From contig NZ_BFBB01000008.1 of the NCBI RefSeq assembly GCF_003114855.1, positions 248,001 to 312,000 on the forward strand: 64,000 nucleotides of DNA. Direction: 5' to 3'. A model generated the notes under the pieces. It saw only the letters and a program-made list of their open reading frames with translations, was not told the origin of the DNA and made no database searches. Source of the DNA: Leptospira ryugenii. GTDB taxonomy: Bacteria > Spirochaetota > Leptospiria > Leptospirales > Leptospiraceae. This document shows, one piece after another, positions 44,210 to 53,464 of this stretch. The position numbers were made by a program, and so were the translations under genes. Position 1 is the stretch's first letter. Every line of letters begins with the position of its first letter.

Positions 44210-45358
44210 TTAAAATTTAGTAACGTAACCGAGATTGATCACGAAGTGATGTTTTGTAATATGTTGTTGCTGATAGGTATTGAGAAGATAATTCTTTGAA
44301 TTGGTATCCCACGGTAAAGATTGAATCGCTGAAGCGACGGTCTGATTTGCTGTTCCATGTATCTTAGACGGATCTGTTACTTTTCCATCATCTGCATTAG
44401 TATCCGCTTGTATTCCACTTGGTTTCGGATACACTCGATCGTTGTCGAAGAGGTATATATCTGGACGATATACGTCGCTAACGCTAACATTCATTTCTCT
44501 AAAATTGAGCTGTAGTTTTGCGGTGATATCTGTTACTCCAGATCTTCGATCGGTATTGTTATTAAAATATTGATAACCAACTTGTATGCTTGGAATAAAT
44601 TTGAAGTCCTTGTTCAATTCATATTCGTGACTTAGCGTGGCTCTATGGTGACTGTTTCCTTGATTGAGTCCGTTGGACTCGGATGAGATTCTATAATTGG
44701 ATACTAATTCTGGCCTTAGATACTCCAAAAAACCAGGCTTCCATCCAACAGTATAATTGAATAGGCTTGCGTTGGTTGGATAATTCGCACTATTCACAAT
44801 CAAGAAGCCGGTGAAGAATTGCCCGATTGATGTGTTCCATTCATAAAGAATCTGTCCTATGAAATAATCTCTGAGTCCATTCTTTTCCTTTCTTGGTTTA
44901 ATCTGGTTTGGATCAAACGTCAACTGACCAGATTGAATAGATTGCAAAACCTTGTTTGTTTCATCGGTGCCACCAGAACTAGATTGATAAAAAAAATCGT
45001 TATCGGTATTTGAACGTCCTATCAAGGGATTCGCCATTATGAGATTCAGTCTAAACCCAGGAATTGGAGTGAAAAAATTTACAAAGGTACCTAATACCAG
45101 ACCCTGTGAAAAAGAATTATATGACTCGTTGTTTCTTCTGCTTAGTTTCTCGCCGAAAAGACTATTTCCCAAAACGTACACATCATTAGCCACTGATTGA
45201 CTAAAACCGAATTCTGGTTTTTTATCGTTTGCCTTCGGAAGATTCTTCGGATTGTCTTCAGGAATTCCAGATTGCAAATCTGGAGTTTGTTTGTCTTGAG
45301 CCGAAAGCGAGGAATAAAAGACAAAAAGGATTAGTAGACTATGTATCAACTGGTTCAT
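44210..45358 (-). CDS. Outer-membrane beta-barrel-like protein
   Basis: About 382 residues from ATG 45358 with a signal peptide ending near SSLSAQ. After an N-terminal linker, alternating beta strands rich in aromatic residues fill the rest (LVLGTFVNFFTPIPGFRLNL, DFKFIPSIQVGYQYFNNNTD, HHFVINLGYVTKF), and the last residue is Phe, as expected for BAM-assembled barrels. No close family recognised; similar in style to porin or transporter-like barrels of spirochaetes. Located between two RHS remnants, its 3' end a few bp from the second. Confidence 0.7.
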   Translation of the reverse strand: MNQLIHSLLILFVFYSSLSAQDKQTPDLQSGIPEDNPKNLPKANDKKPEFGFSQSVANDVYVLGNSLFGEKLSRRNNESYNSFSQGLVLGTFVNFFTPIPGFRLNLIMANPLIGRSNTDNDFFYQSSSGGTDETNKVLQSIQSGQLTFDPNQIKPRKEKNGLRDYFIGQILYEWNTSIGQFFTGFLIVNSANYPTNASLFNYTVGWKPGFLEYLRPELVSNYRISSESNGLNQGNSHHRATLSHEYELNKDFKFIPSIQVGYQYFNNNTDRRSGVTDITAKLQLNFREMNVSVSDVYRPDIYLFDNDRVYPKPSGIQADTNADDGKVTDPSKIHGTANQTVASAIQSLPWDTNSKNYLLNTYQQQHITKHHFVINLGYVTKF

Positions 45359-45722
45359 AAATTTTTTATTTACCTTCAATAGAAATTCTTCTTTTATCCC
45401 TTTGCGGAGTACAGCCGAATTTTTATTTTACGTTAAAGATTCTTAGTATCTCTAGAAAATCCATGACCGGAAAAAAGACAGCTATTGATTCTCCCTAAGA
45501 TCTCGTCACCATTGTCGCCACAAAATAAATTAGTTTTCCAAAAATTTAGATAAGTCGGGTTATTGTAGGTTAACTGAATAGATTCTCTTTAAGTAAAATA
45601 AAAATAAAAAAGTAAGAATAATATTCTACAGGTTAAATTTAGTTTCTCTTAAAACATTAGTCGATTCTTTTGTGACGCTATAAGCCGCTTCGCTACCTAG
45701 TAGTATCTCGGTAGAAATATCA
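45359..45722. other. Gene-free stretch between the barrel protein and a small lipoprotein
   Basis: About 360 bp, AT-rich, no credible frame, hairpin or repeat seen. It must contain the divergent promoters of the two flanking genes. Confidence 0.45.
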
Positions 45723-45977
45723 ATGAAACGGAAAATTATAAAGATTATCAGCAAACTTTCTAAAACGATGACTAAATTGCTCCTATTATTAAATATCTTT
45801 TTGTTAATGAATTGTAAGAGTCAGAGAGAAGCATCATGTATTAAAGATGCAGAAGGATCAGTATTGCAAGCTTGTCTTCTTCAAAGAACCGATGGGTCAA
45901 GAGCTACTCCAGTTTTTGCTATTGAAATCTGTTTAGTAGAAATCAATGATTATCGTAAATGCATAAATAAACCATAA
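45723..45977 (+). CDS. Small Cys-containing lipoprotein
   Basis: 84 residues; signal LLLLLNIFLLMNC with lipobox Cys31, preceded by a long basic start. An internal ATG at 45768 (MTKLLLLLN) would give a more usual signal length and may be the true start. The mature part has Cys pairs (SCIKDA, QACLLQ, EICLVEI, RKCINKP), like the other small lipoproteins here. Confidence 0.55.
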   Translation: MKRKIIKIISKLSKTMTKLLLLLNIFLLMNCKSQREASCIKDAEGSVLQACLLQRTDGSRATPVFAIEICLVEINDYRKCINKP

Positions 45978-46682
45978 AAAAAGGAATTGAACCAACAATA
46001 AGAGAGAATTTCGTTATCTAGATATGTGTAAGCATGCTATAGATGCTTTGTACCTTGCAGTTAAATATCAGTTATTTATAAAAGTATCGATAGTGTGCAG
46101 AATTTTTCACAAAAGCAAAATCTAACTCTCGTAGGTTAATAGATATTAGCTCTAATCATTTAGTTGATCTATTTAATTTAGGTTGATATCTATTTTTTCC
46201 TTATTAAACATAGACTGCTGGAAAAGATGCGGAAAGAGTCACACCACTTACAAACCATACGGTGAGTTTCTGGGGACAGATTTGTATGGAACTCATATAA
46301 CAAAATTTAACTATACCCACCTTTACCGGACATTGTGCGCAAATATTAAGCTTTCCTTCTGGATCTGAAGGCTTTGTCTTTTAAAAATTCCTTTCAAATT
46401 CTTAAGAGGTGGAGGTTTAAAAAAATGACTAGCTAGCAGTCTGGACATTGATTTCCTTCCCAAATTCCAAGAGGAGTTTTGCTTCCATGCTATTGTATTT
46501 TGTGGAACTTCCTTATTGATAGAAAGTTCTGGATGAAAGGAACAAACAGTAGAATCGATAGATGGCAGGAGAATTTTTTCGTTTGCAATTCCAAAAATAA
46601 GAGAGGTTATATTTTTCGAAACGGATCTGACACCATGGTAAGTTTTAGCCTAAAATTTTTTTTATTCTTCATAGGTGAAACG
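45978..46682 (+). pseudogene. RHS core remnant, third copy, in a gene-poor stretch
   Basis: At about 46205-46320 the sequence reads WKRCGKSHTTYKPYGEFLGT and DLYGTHITKFNYT, matching the TYKPYGE region of the other two RHS fragments, then loses similarity. The flanking sequence up to 46682 has open frames without recognisable content. Confidence 0.6.
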
Positions 46683-46943
46683 TCAACCATATCGCTTGTT
46701 ATGTGGTCTACGACATCCTAAACCATAAATTTCAGCAACAATATTTCCATTTTTTACAATCAGCAAAGAATGTAAGTTCTCGATTTCTAAATTTGAACGA
46801 TTAAGCAACCAACAGTGAGCCTCGGAATCAAAACCAGCATCCTTACTTGGTATCGACTTCCAAAAACGATCCTACTTTGGAAGATCACATTCTACTTTTG
46901 AGAGATTTTCAGAACTTGTTTCCAACTTGAGATCCTTGAACAT
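46683..46943 (-). pseudogene. Serine beta-lactamase-like hydrolase remnant
   Basis: From ATG 46943 the minus strand reads MFKDLKLETSSENLSKVECD up to an in-frame TAG, then continues DRFWKSIPSKDAGFDSEAHC and ENLHSLLIVKNGNIVAEIYG before a stop. The LHSLLIVKNGxIVAE segment is typical of the start of class C beta-lactamase-like serine hydrolases, just before the SxxK motif, which is missing. A truncated, decayed gene. Confidence 0.45.
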
Positions 46944-47114
46944 TGAGTAAAGATCAAAGATGTTTGTAAAAGCAAATTAAACAAATAGATTATCATAAAT
47001 CTTTTCACTCTTAAATTCTCAAGAAAACAAAAAAAAATCACAAGAAAGAAAGGAAACGTTAACAAAATTTAGAATGAGTTGACAACAAACGCTTTCCAAG
47101 AGAGAACCGACAGC

Positions 47115-47534
47115 ATGTCCACTCCTGTTTCCAAACCTTCTGTCGCATTCGTAGGAGCTTCCTGGCTTTCCCTTCTCATCGGTATGGGAACTTTCATGAT
47201 TGGCATTTGGAATTCTGAGATGATGCTCAGCGAAAAAGGATTTTACCTTACAATCCTGATGTATGGACTTTTTTCTTCTGTATCTTTACAGAAGACAGTC
47301 CGAGACCAACTTGAGGGGCTATTTGTAACTGGAATCTATTTTGGACTTTGCTGGTTTTCAGTGATACTCTCTCTCTTGCTTCTTTTAATTGGACTTTGGA
47401 ATGCGGAACTTTCTATGAGTGAAAAAGGATTCTTTGGTATTTCATTTGTTCTAAGTATGTATGCAGCTGTAGCCGTTCAAAAAAATGTACGCGACGCACG
47501 TCTTGCAGATATGGAATCCAGCAAACAGTTGTAA
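47115..47534 (+). CDS. YiaA/YiaB-family inner-membrane protein
   Basis: About 139 residues from ATG 47115; a TTG at 47079 is less likely. The two-helix YiaAB module is present twice: ASWLSLLIGMGTFMIGIWNS with EMMLSEKGFYLTILMYGLFS, and CWFSVILSLLLLLIGLWNAE with LSMSEKGFFGISFVLSMYAA, each followed by LQKTVRD or VQKNVRD. Function unknown in all hosts. Confidence 0.85.
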   Translation: MSTPVSKPSVAFVGASWLSLLIGMGTFMIGIWNSEMMLSEKGFYLTILMYGLFSSVSLQKTVRDQLEGLFVTGIYFGLCWFSVILSLLLLLIGLWNAELSMSEKGFFGISFVLSMYAAVAVQKNVRDARLADMESSKQL

Positions 47535-47699
47535 ATCTACATATTAGTTTGCTAATTTGCCCTCTCGTATGAACAAGTTATCTAGAAACTCTAATATCCT
47601 CTCCAGAGTATTAAGTTACATTTGTTGAAAAACTCTCACGAAGTTTCCCAATATAAAAATTAATTCTTGTCTTTTTATCTTCTGTTATATGATAAAACA

Positions 47700-48554
47700 A
47701 TGAAAAAACTCATCCTTCTCATTTTGCTTGGAGCTCATTTCTCTTGCTCTAGTTTGCCCTATACCATTGAAGATCGAAAATTTGATAAAGCTAAACAAAT
47801 GATCGCAGATGGTGCAGATGTTAACCATAGTTCAGACTGTTTTCACCCTCTCACCATTGCAGCAATGGCAGGTGATGAAGGCCTTGTGCAACTTCTTCTA
47901 GAAAAAGGAGCTAAAGTCGAGAACCGATCCAAGGAATGTGATTACACGGATCAAATTGGACCTTTCCGAATGAGATTTCGTTGGGGTGCAAGAACTGCTC
48001 TTGACCGCGTAGCCAATGCAACCATTGCTAAATTACTTTTAGCGAAAGGAGCCAATCCAAACATCGCGGGTTACCGTGAATATACTTTTGCGCCAGACTT
48101 TGACGTGGCTCTATTGAATGCAGTCCGTAAATCGGATTTTGATTTGGTAAAGGTTTTGGTAGAGGCAGGTGCCAAGGTGAACGTTTACAATAGTTCCGGG
48201 AAAAATGCCATTTGGGAGTCCGCCGAAGCAAAAAAATCGCAAGGAAAGCCCGAATTTTTTTCATACCTTCAATCTAAAGGAATGAAAAAGCTCGAAATTA
48301 CGGATGCAAATGCGAAAGCAACGGATGGTAAAATATTAACGAAATATAAACACATTGCTACTGGAGCCGTGACCGAAATGTCAGCTGAGATTGCAAAGGG
48401 TGTATACGAGAATCCCAAAAATTATTCTGCGTTAACGTTCAACGCTGCCGATGGAGCTTACTACCATTATGCGGAATTCGTCTGGGTGGAAACCGGACAA
48501 AATTTATATGAATGGTATTTAATGCGTAGAAAGAGAACCGGAACTTTAAAATAA
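47700..48554 (+). CDS. Ankyrin-repeat lipoprotein
   Basis: About 284 residues from ATG 47700, with MKKLILLILLGAHFSC as lipoprotein signal (Cys16). Ankyrin repeats are visible: KAKQMIADGADVNHSSDCFH, PLTIAAMAGDEGLVQLLLEK with GAKVE, IAKLLLAKGANPNIAG and DFDLVKVLVEAGAKVNVYNS. The C-terminal 90 residues form a separate domain (YKHIATGAVTEMSAEIAKGV). Likely a periplasmic-facing protein-binding lipoprotein. Confidence 0.85.
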   Translation: MKKLILLILLGAHFSCSSLPYTIEDRKFDKAKQMIADGADVNHSSDCFHPLTIAAMAGDEGLVQLLLEKGAKVENRSKECDYTDQIGPFRMRFRWGARTALDRVANATIAKLLLAKGANPNIAGYREYTFAPDFDVALLNAVRKSDFDLVKVLVEAGAKVNVYNSSGKNAIWESAEAKKSQGKPEFFSYLQSKGMKKLEITDANAKATDGKILTKYKHIATGAVTEMSAEIAKGVYENPKNYSALTFNAADGAYYHYAEFVWVETGQNLYEWYLMRRKRTGTLK

Positions 48555-48566
48555 CAAGACAATGAT

Positions 48567-48600
48567 TTCCTAACATCAAATATTTATGCGATGTTAGGAA
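48567..48600. terminator. Hairpin between convergent genes
   Basis: Perfect 11-bp stem TTCCTAACATC / GATGTTAGGAA with a 12-base loop, between the stops of the ankyrin and ferritin-like genes. No strong T run, so a weak or bidirectional terminator. Confidence 0.55.
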
Positions 48601-48605
48601 TGCAA

Positions 48606-50639
48606 TCAATGGTCTTGGAAACCATAGGATATATGAGATCCATCACAGATAGGCTTCGATTTAGATTGTCCGCAGCGACAAAGTTTTACTTCCTCTGTTC
48701 TGAGTACAATTCGTCCTGTTCCTGAACAAATCTCCACGTTTCCTTTGATCGAAAGTGGTCCATCTGGTATCCTATCTATTTTTAAAACACCAGCTCTTGA
48801 CTCTAAAGCGGTATTGTCTACGGTATTTGGCTCACCAGTCGCGGCAAACTTTTCTTCCGCATGCGTTCCATCGCAAAAAGGTTTGTTCTTTGATAAACCA
48901 CATCGACAAAGAGTGGCTCGGTATCCCATGGGCTTACCATCAATCTGCAATTCCCCTAAAAAGGCATAAGGTCCATTTTCGCGGATCCGCATAACATTTA
49001 CATCCGGCAAGGGCTCCTCAGTTCCGCCATCTTTTCGAGTAAATCGAATAGCACCTGAGGGACATTCTCTCGCTACCATTGCCAATACATTTGGGTCAGC
49101 ATTCTCAGCAAAGATCCACTTCCCAGGAGTATTTGCTTTAAAAACCAAAGGAAGTTCTGTCACACAATGCCTTGAATGGATACATTTTTTACCTTCAAAT
49201 TCCAAACGGATAGATTCGGTCTCAGAAATTTCGATTCCAGACGACTCAGAAACTGGAGTACTGAGCGATGGCTGGGCTCCATTACTTGGCAAAAGATCAA
49301 TCTTTGGAGTCGATATAGCAGATGATCTATCCTTCTCAGCAATATTCACAAAGTCCGTTGGCAACTCTTCAAGGCTATTTCTGAGATTGGCGAGATCTCT
49401 TTGGGTGATTTGTAGAGATTTGGAACAAATTTCTAATAAATGTGAGGGAAGTGTTTCTTGGCTGAGGTCTATTTGCATCTTCTCAACGCCAGAGAGTATT
49501 TCTTGTACTCTTTCTAAGAGTAAGATTTTTTCTGTATCTCTTTCCAAAGGAGCCAAGGACCGAACCATTGCAAAACTCATTCCGGCGAGGAGCTCTTTTC
49601 GTTCCTCACTAACTTTTAAATAGGTTAAGGCTTCGGCGGTATTTGTCATACCTTTCATTAAAGTATAAGATGCTTGCAATAGAATTTTCTTTGCTTTTTT
49701 GTTTCGATCTGGTATTGAATAAACCTGAACCAAAACACGTAACATCAAAACATACAATGTGTTCGCTAAATCTAAAAATTTCGCTGCCAAAGGATCCGTT
49801 ATCCAGACCCTAGGTTCTAGATCCATAGGCTTACGCATCACTGGATTTCTCGCAACAGACCGACTTGGTTCGAATTTAGGATTCTCTTTTAACAATTCCA
49901 GATACTCAGTTTTAATACCCATGAATTTCTGGAAATGAGAGTCCTCAACATCTGTTGCGCCTTCTCCTTGTGTTATGATGGTATCGATTGCCTTTAGAGC
50001 CTCTTCTTTGGAGGTTACCAAGGTCAAACCAGGCAAACTTGTGTCCAAAGGACCAATTTGTAAGTCCTTTGAGCCACAAAAGAGGTTCTTTTCGCCCAAA
50101 GAGTTGGATAAATCCTCAAATCCTAAGCGGATGCTTTCGTAAAGAGCTCCTACTGTATCATAATCACCGGAAGTTGGCATAAGTCTACCACGTTCAGATA
50201 CGCGTGTATAATTGTACTTTTGAAGGAATTCTGAGCCATCAGCTAAATTCAGATCTTTCGGTCTTTCTAAGTAGATAAAATGTTCGATAGTACTCATGTT
50301 AAATGGAGCAAGCTCGATAACAATCCCCGCAGGATAAGGACCAGGTGAAGTCGGAAAGTTTGGACGCATAAAATTTGGCGATCCACCGATGGAAGACATT
50401 AAATTTGAAACTAGTGTCAAGTGGTTCATTTCTTCCAAAGCGATTCCTAAAATCACTTTGCGCCAACGATTGATGGCCATAAGTTCCTTCTCCGAGACAC
50501 CTTCGTCCAAAGATCGTTTTAAACTGAACATGGCATACAAATACAAACACATTAAATTGTGTTCGATTTCGGATGCTTCCGCAAGTGCGGATGCAAGTTG
50601 GATTCTAGATTCAATCGAAAAGCTGGTTTGGTGTTTCAC
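48606..50639 (-). CDS. Ferritin-like / 4Fe-4S / double-CDGSH fusion protein
   Basis: 677 residues with four parts. (1) A ferritin-like domain of the VioB-linked PF12902 type, about 10-300: EASEIEHNLMCLYLYAMFSL and ALEEMNHLTLVSNLM give the Glu and ExxH metal ligands. (2) A helical region. (3) A divergent mono-cluster 4Fe-4S domain around 490-550: KKCIHSRHCVTELP and ARECPSGAIRF. (4) Two CDGSH-type 2Fe-2S motifs: CRCGLSKNKPFCDGTH and CRCGQSKSKPICDGSH. This suggests a redox enzyme or iron/oxidative-stress protein. Combination of all parts in one chain is unusual. Monocistronic. Confidence 0.85.
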   Translation of the reverse strand: MKHQTSFSIESRIQLASALAEASEIEHNLMCLYLYAMFSLKRSLDEGVSEKELMAINRWRKVILGIALEEMNHLTLVSNLMSSIGGSPNFMRPNFPTSPGPYPAGIVIELAPFNMSTIEHFIYLERPKDLNLADGSEFLQKYNYTRVSERGRLMPTSGDYDTVGALYESIRLGFEDLSNSLGEKNLFCGSKDLQIGPLDTSLPGLTLVTSKEEALKAIDTIITQGEGATDVEDSHFQKFMGIKTEYLELLKENPKFEPSRSVARNPVMRKPMDLEPRVWITDPLAAKFLDLANTLYVLMLRVLVQVYSIPDRNKKAKKILLQASYTLMKGMTNTAEALTYLKVSEERKELLAGMSFAMVRSLAPLERDTEKILLLERVQEILSGVEKMQIDLSQETLPSHLLEICSKSLQITQRDLANLRNSLEELPTDFVNIAEKDRSSAISTPKIDLLPSNGAQPSLSTPVSESSGIEISETESIRLEFEGKKCIHSRHCVTELPLVFKANTPGKWIFAENADPNVLAMVARECPSGAIRFTRKDGGTEEPLPDVNVMRIRENGPYAFLGELQIDGKPMGYRATLCRCGLSKNKPFCDGTHAEEKFAATGEPNTVDNTALESRAGVLKIDRIPDGPLSIKGNVEICSGTGRIVLRTEEVKLCRCGQSKSKPICDGSHISYGFQDH

Positions 50640-50746
50640 GTTCTTTGGACTCGTATTCTTTCTACTATAGCTCCAAAGAAAGGAAAGGATTTTTTTGAAG
50701 AAGGTTAATCCTACTCGTATTTTTAGATATAGGGAAGGAGGAAGAA

Positions 50747-50854
50747 ATGATTTCGGGAGTATTTTCGAAATGGAGATCTTCCCTTTTTTTGAACGCGAAA
50801 ACGATGACAGAATGGCGCTCTTTGTGCTTAGTCTTCTTTCACTTCAACAAGTAA
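50747..50854 (+). CDS. Possible small ORF with strong ribosome-binding site
   Basis: A 35-residue frame, MISGVFSKWRSSLFLNAKTM and on, preceded by a near-perfect GGAAGGAGG six bases upstream. A longer overlapping frame (to 51006) continues in another phase with protein-like content, so this could be the start of a frameshifted gene ahead of the RibD-like gene. No family. Confidence 0.3.
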   Translation: MISGVFSKWRSSLFLNAKTMTEWRSLCLVFFHFNK

Positions 50855-51015
50855 GTCTTAGAGTCAATGAAAATCTCCCACTATCATTATGCTTACAAAT
50901 GAGTATGGTAGAGTTGAAAAAAATTTCGAATCCAATAAAAGTTTATTTATCATTCTCCGATAGGCTGCAAAATCAAAACGGTTGTTTATATTTTTACGTA
51001 CCGTGAGAGGAAAAT

Positions 51016-51567
51016 ATGAGAAAGTTAATCATGTGGAATTTGCTTACATTGGATGGTTACTTCGAAGGTGAAAAACCTTGGGACCTAAGCTTTCATGGAA
51101 ATGTATGGGGTAAGGAATTGGAAGATTTTAGCCTTAGTCAATTAAAAACTGCTGATTATCTCGTCTTTGGTGCGAATACTTACAAAGGAATGGCCGAGTA
51201 TTGGACGAACGCTTCCGAGGATGAGGGAGAAATTTCCAAGTTCATGAACAATCTTCCAAAACTTGTCTGTTCTACCACTATCAAAGAGGCCAATTGGAAA
51301 AACTCTACTATCACTAGTGAGGCAGAAAATGAGATTACCAAATTGAAAACCAGCGGAACTGGAAATATCTTTGTGTTTGGTAGCGGGATTTTATCAGCAT
51401 CGTTAATGAAAGCGGGACTATTTGATGAATATCGACTCTGTATCGCTCCTCTTTTTCTAGGTAGAGGAAGAAAACTTTTCAAAACAGGAATACCTAGCCT
51501 TCCGCTAAAAAGAATCGAAACCCTTTCACTTTCCTCAGGCGCTCTGATCATTCGATATATGCCATAA
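51016..51567 (+). CDS. Dihydrofolate-reductase-like (RibD C-terminal) protein
   Basis: 183 residues of the DHFR/RibD-C fold: opening MRKLIMWNLLTLDGYFEGEK, the LVFGANTYKGMAEYW nucleotide-binding stretch, and the C-terminal IFVFGSGILSASLMKAGLFD with APLFLGRGRKLF. Such proteins, often called YyaP-like, are NAD(P)H-linked reductases of unknown substrate. GAGAGGAAAAT precedes the ATG. Confidence 0.9.
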   Translation: MRKLIMWNLLTLDGYFEGEKPWDLSFHGNVWGKELEDFSLSQLKTADYLVFGANTYKGMAEYWTNASEDEGEISKFMNNLPKLVCSTTIKEANWKNSTITSEAENEITKLKTSGTGNIFVFGSGILSASLMKAGLFDEYRLCIAPLFLGRGRKLFKTGIPSLPLKRIETLSLSSGALIIRYMP

Positions 51568-51686
51568 ATAATAACTTTCGTATCAAATCTATCCGTACCA
51601 GTGCAAACTGAACTGAGAAGAATTTTGATCAAACTAAAAGACTTTCACAATTTAAATACAAACCCAATCGAAAGAGGAAACAAAGG

Positions 51687-52100
51687 ATGTCAAACCTAGT
51701 AACAAGGCTTACAGAAGCACAAAAACATGCAATGTCCATCAGACCAAAGGTCGGTGGATTTCCGGTCCTCGCCGAAGTATTAAGTCAAGCCGGGGTTATC
51801 ATGAATCGCTGGAATTTACCTTCTTGCCAATCCATTTATCGGATGCAAGGTGGTTGTGTTATCCAACAAGGGACTCCTATTTTAACCGGTATTCATGAAA
51901 TTCCAATATTTCAGAAAGAGAAATTGATTAAAGCGATTCGCAAAGACCAAAATGGTGAAAGTACTTTTCTTGAATTTTTGAAGGAAACATGGGAAGCCGG
52001 TGTAGTAGGCTATGATGTTAACTTTTTAGAGCGTAAAGTAAGCTACTTTGGGGCAAATGGCGAAAGTTATATTGAGGATTACCCAGAAGTTCATTTATGA
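51687..52100 (+). CDS. DUF1398 family protein (YbcV-like)
   Basis: 137 residues matching the DUF1398 pattern: RPKVGGFPVLAEVLSQAGV, then LPSCQSIYRMQGGCVIQQGT and WEAGVVGYDVNFLERKVSYF. No function is known. AAAGGATG at the start serves as ribosome-binding region. Two small gene remnants follow. Confidence 0.85.
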   Translation: MSNLVTRLTEAQKHAMSIRPKVGGFPVLAEVLSQAGVIMNRWNLPSCQSIYRMQGGCVIQQGTPILTGIHEIPIFQKEKLIKAIRKDQNGESTFLEFLKETWEAGVVGYDVNFLERKVSYFGANGESYIEDYPEVHL

Positions 52101-52459
52101 AGAAATTATTTGGTTAGAGAAGTATACGACTTGCCTCAAAAAAGAAATTCAGTTATGTAAGCATAGAAAAGCATTGTCTGGAGCACTTCAAATCATTGAA
52201 GATACAATTCTCAAATTTTAAAGCGACATTTCATCTCACATCTCCATGGAATCTTGCAAAGAATTTATATAGCTTTCGCATAAGGAACATAAAGAAACAA
52301 ACTGAATCGAAAACCCAAGTCATATCTGGCAATATGAGTGCAAATTGTTCTTGCAAGTTATAACTTTCAACGAAAGTTTTGAGAGCAGAAATTCCTTCTG
52401 GTATTAATTCTGAAGATTGGATTTCTTTTAAAAAAACTTAAGATAATTGGGTAAAATAA
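52101..52459 (+). other. Spacer with a possible gene remnant
   Basis: Directly after the DUF1398 stop, another frame reads EEIIWLEKYTTCLKKEIQLC and HRKALSGALQIIEDTILKF before TAA, protein-like but without a start. The rest of the 360 bp shows nothing recognisable. Confidence 0.35.
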
Positions 52460-52816
52460 ATGAAAAACTTAAAATTCTATTATTGGATCACAACTGGTCT
52501 GGTCTTATTTTTTTTATTACCAGGATCTGTTATGAATATATTGCAAACGGAGGATTGGCTTGAAGTATTTAAACAACTTGGATACCCTTCATATTTATTG
52601 CCATTTTTAGGCATTGCTAAAATTTTAGGTTGCATAGTGATCTTAATGCCAAACCTAAAGCGATTAAAGGAATGGGCCTATGCTGGCCTCGTTTACGACA
52701 TAGTAGGAGCGATTTACTCAGCATTGATGGCTGGCCACTTTGATCCAAGAGTATTGTTTATGATTCTCCCACTATCGGCCATTTTTGCCTCCTATTTTCT
52801 TTGGCAAAAAAATTAA
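52460..52816 (+). CDS. DoxX-like membrane protein
   Basis: 118 residues, four membrane helices. The DoxX pattern is visible: WITTGLVLFFLLPGSVMNIL, LGYPSYLLPFLGIAKILGCI and LKEWAYAGLVYDIVGAIYSA. DoxX proteins are linked to oxidative stress and quinone metabolism in various bacteria; no specific role can be assigned. It stands before a broken AraC gene. Confidence 0.88.
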   Translation: MKNLKFYYWITTGLVLFFLLPGSVMNILQTEDWLEVFKQLGYPSYLLPFLGIAKILGCIVILMPNLKRLKEWAYAGLVYDIVGAIYSALMAGHFDPRVLFMILPLSAIFASYFLWQKN

Positions 52817-52935
52817 ATGCCTAGGCCATACATACTAACCAAATCTTAGGAAAAACAATAGATAAAACACTTTTCTAATGTGTTCAGTTAGTACTTTAAT
52901 CCAGGAATGGTACTTCTTCAATTAATGTATCAAAG

Positions 52936-53449
52936 TTGGGACAATTTGTTTCAGGAGATTTTTTGATTGCGACTTCAGGTGGAGCGTTTAGCTCGATTGA
53001 CTTTGCATTGCGTTCGCTTACGGATACATCCAAAGAGATCCTATCAAAATCGGTTGCGAATATATTAGCTGTGGATCCTAAGAGAGAACTTCAATCTCCT
53101 TATAAGCAATGGCTTCATAATTCTCAGGCCACTAGGATTTTGAAGTTGGATCGGAAATTATTAAGTGATTTAAGTTACCCTTTGCACTTTGATGATTTAG
53201 CAGAAATTACCAATATGAATCCTAGAACCTTGTTTCGAAAGATGAAGCAAGAATTGAACCTAAGTCCAAAAAAATATCTAGAGACGTTACGTATCCAAAA
53301 AGCAAATGTTATCAAAAGAAAATTTGAGAATTTCGGATTTGTGTTATCATTGTCGCTACGAGGATCAATCTCATTTTCAAAAAGTTTTCAAAAAAACAGT
53401 AGGAATGAGTCCCGGTGAATATAGAGATAGATTTATAAAAAGGAAATAG
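52936..53449 (+). pseudogene. AraC-family regulator of GlxA type, 5'-truncated and frameshifted
   Basis: The frame opens inside the GATase/DJ-1-like domain (LIATSGGAFSSIDFALRSLT, which in GlxA-type regulators ends the N-terminal domain), with no credible start. The helix-turn-helix part follows: FDDLAEITNMNPRTLFRKMK. Near 53350 the frame shifts; the true C-terminus (YEDQSHFQKVFKKTVGMSPG, ending IKRK and TAG at 53449) is in the next phase. Not functional as read. Confidence 0.8.
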
Positions 53450-53464
53450 TTCTGGTTTAGAAAA

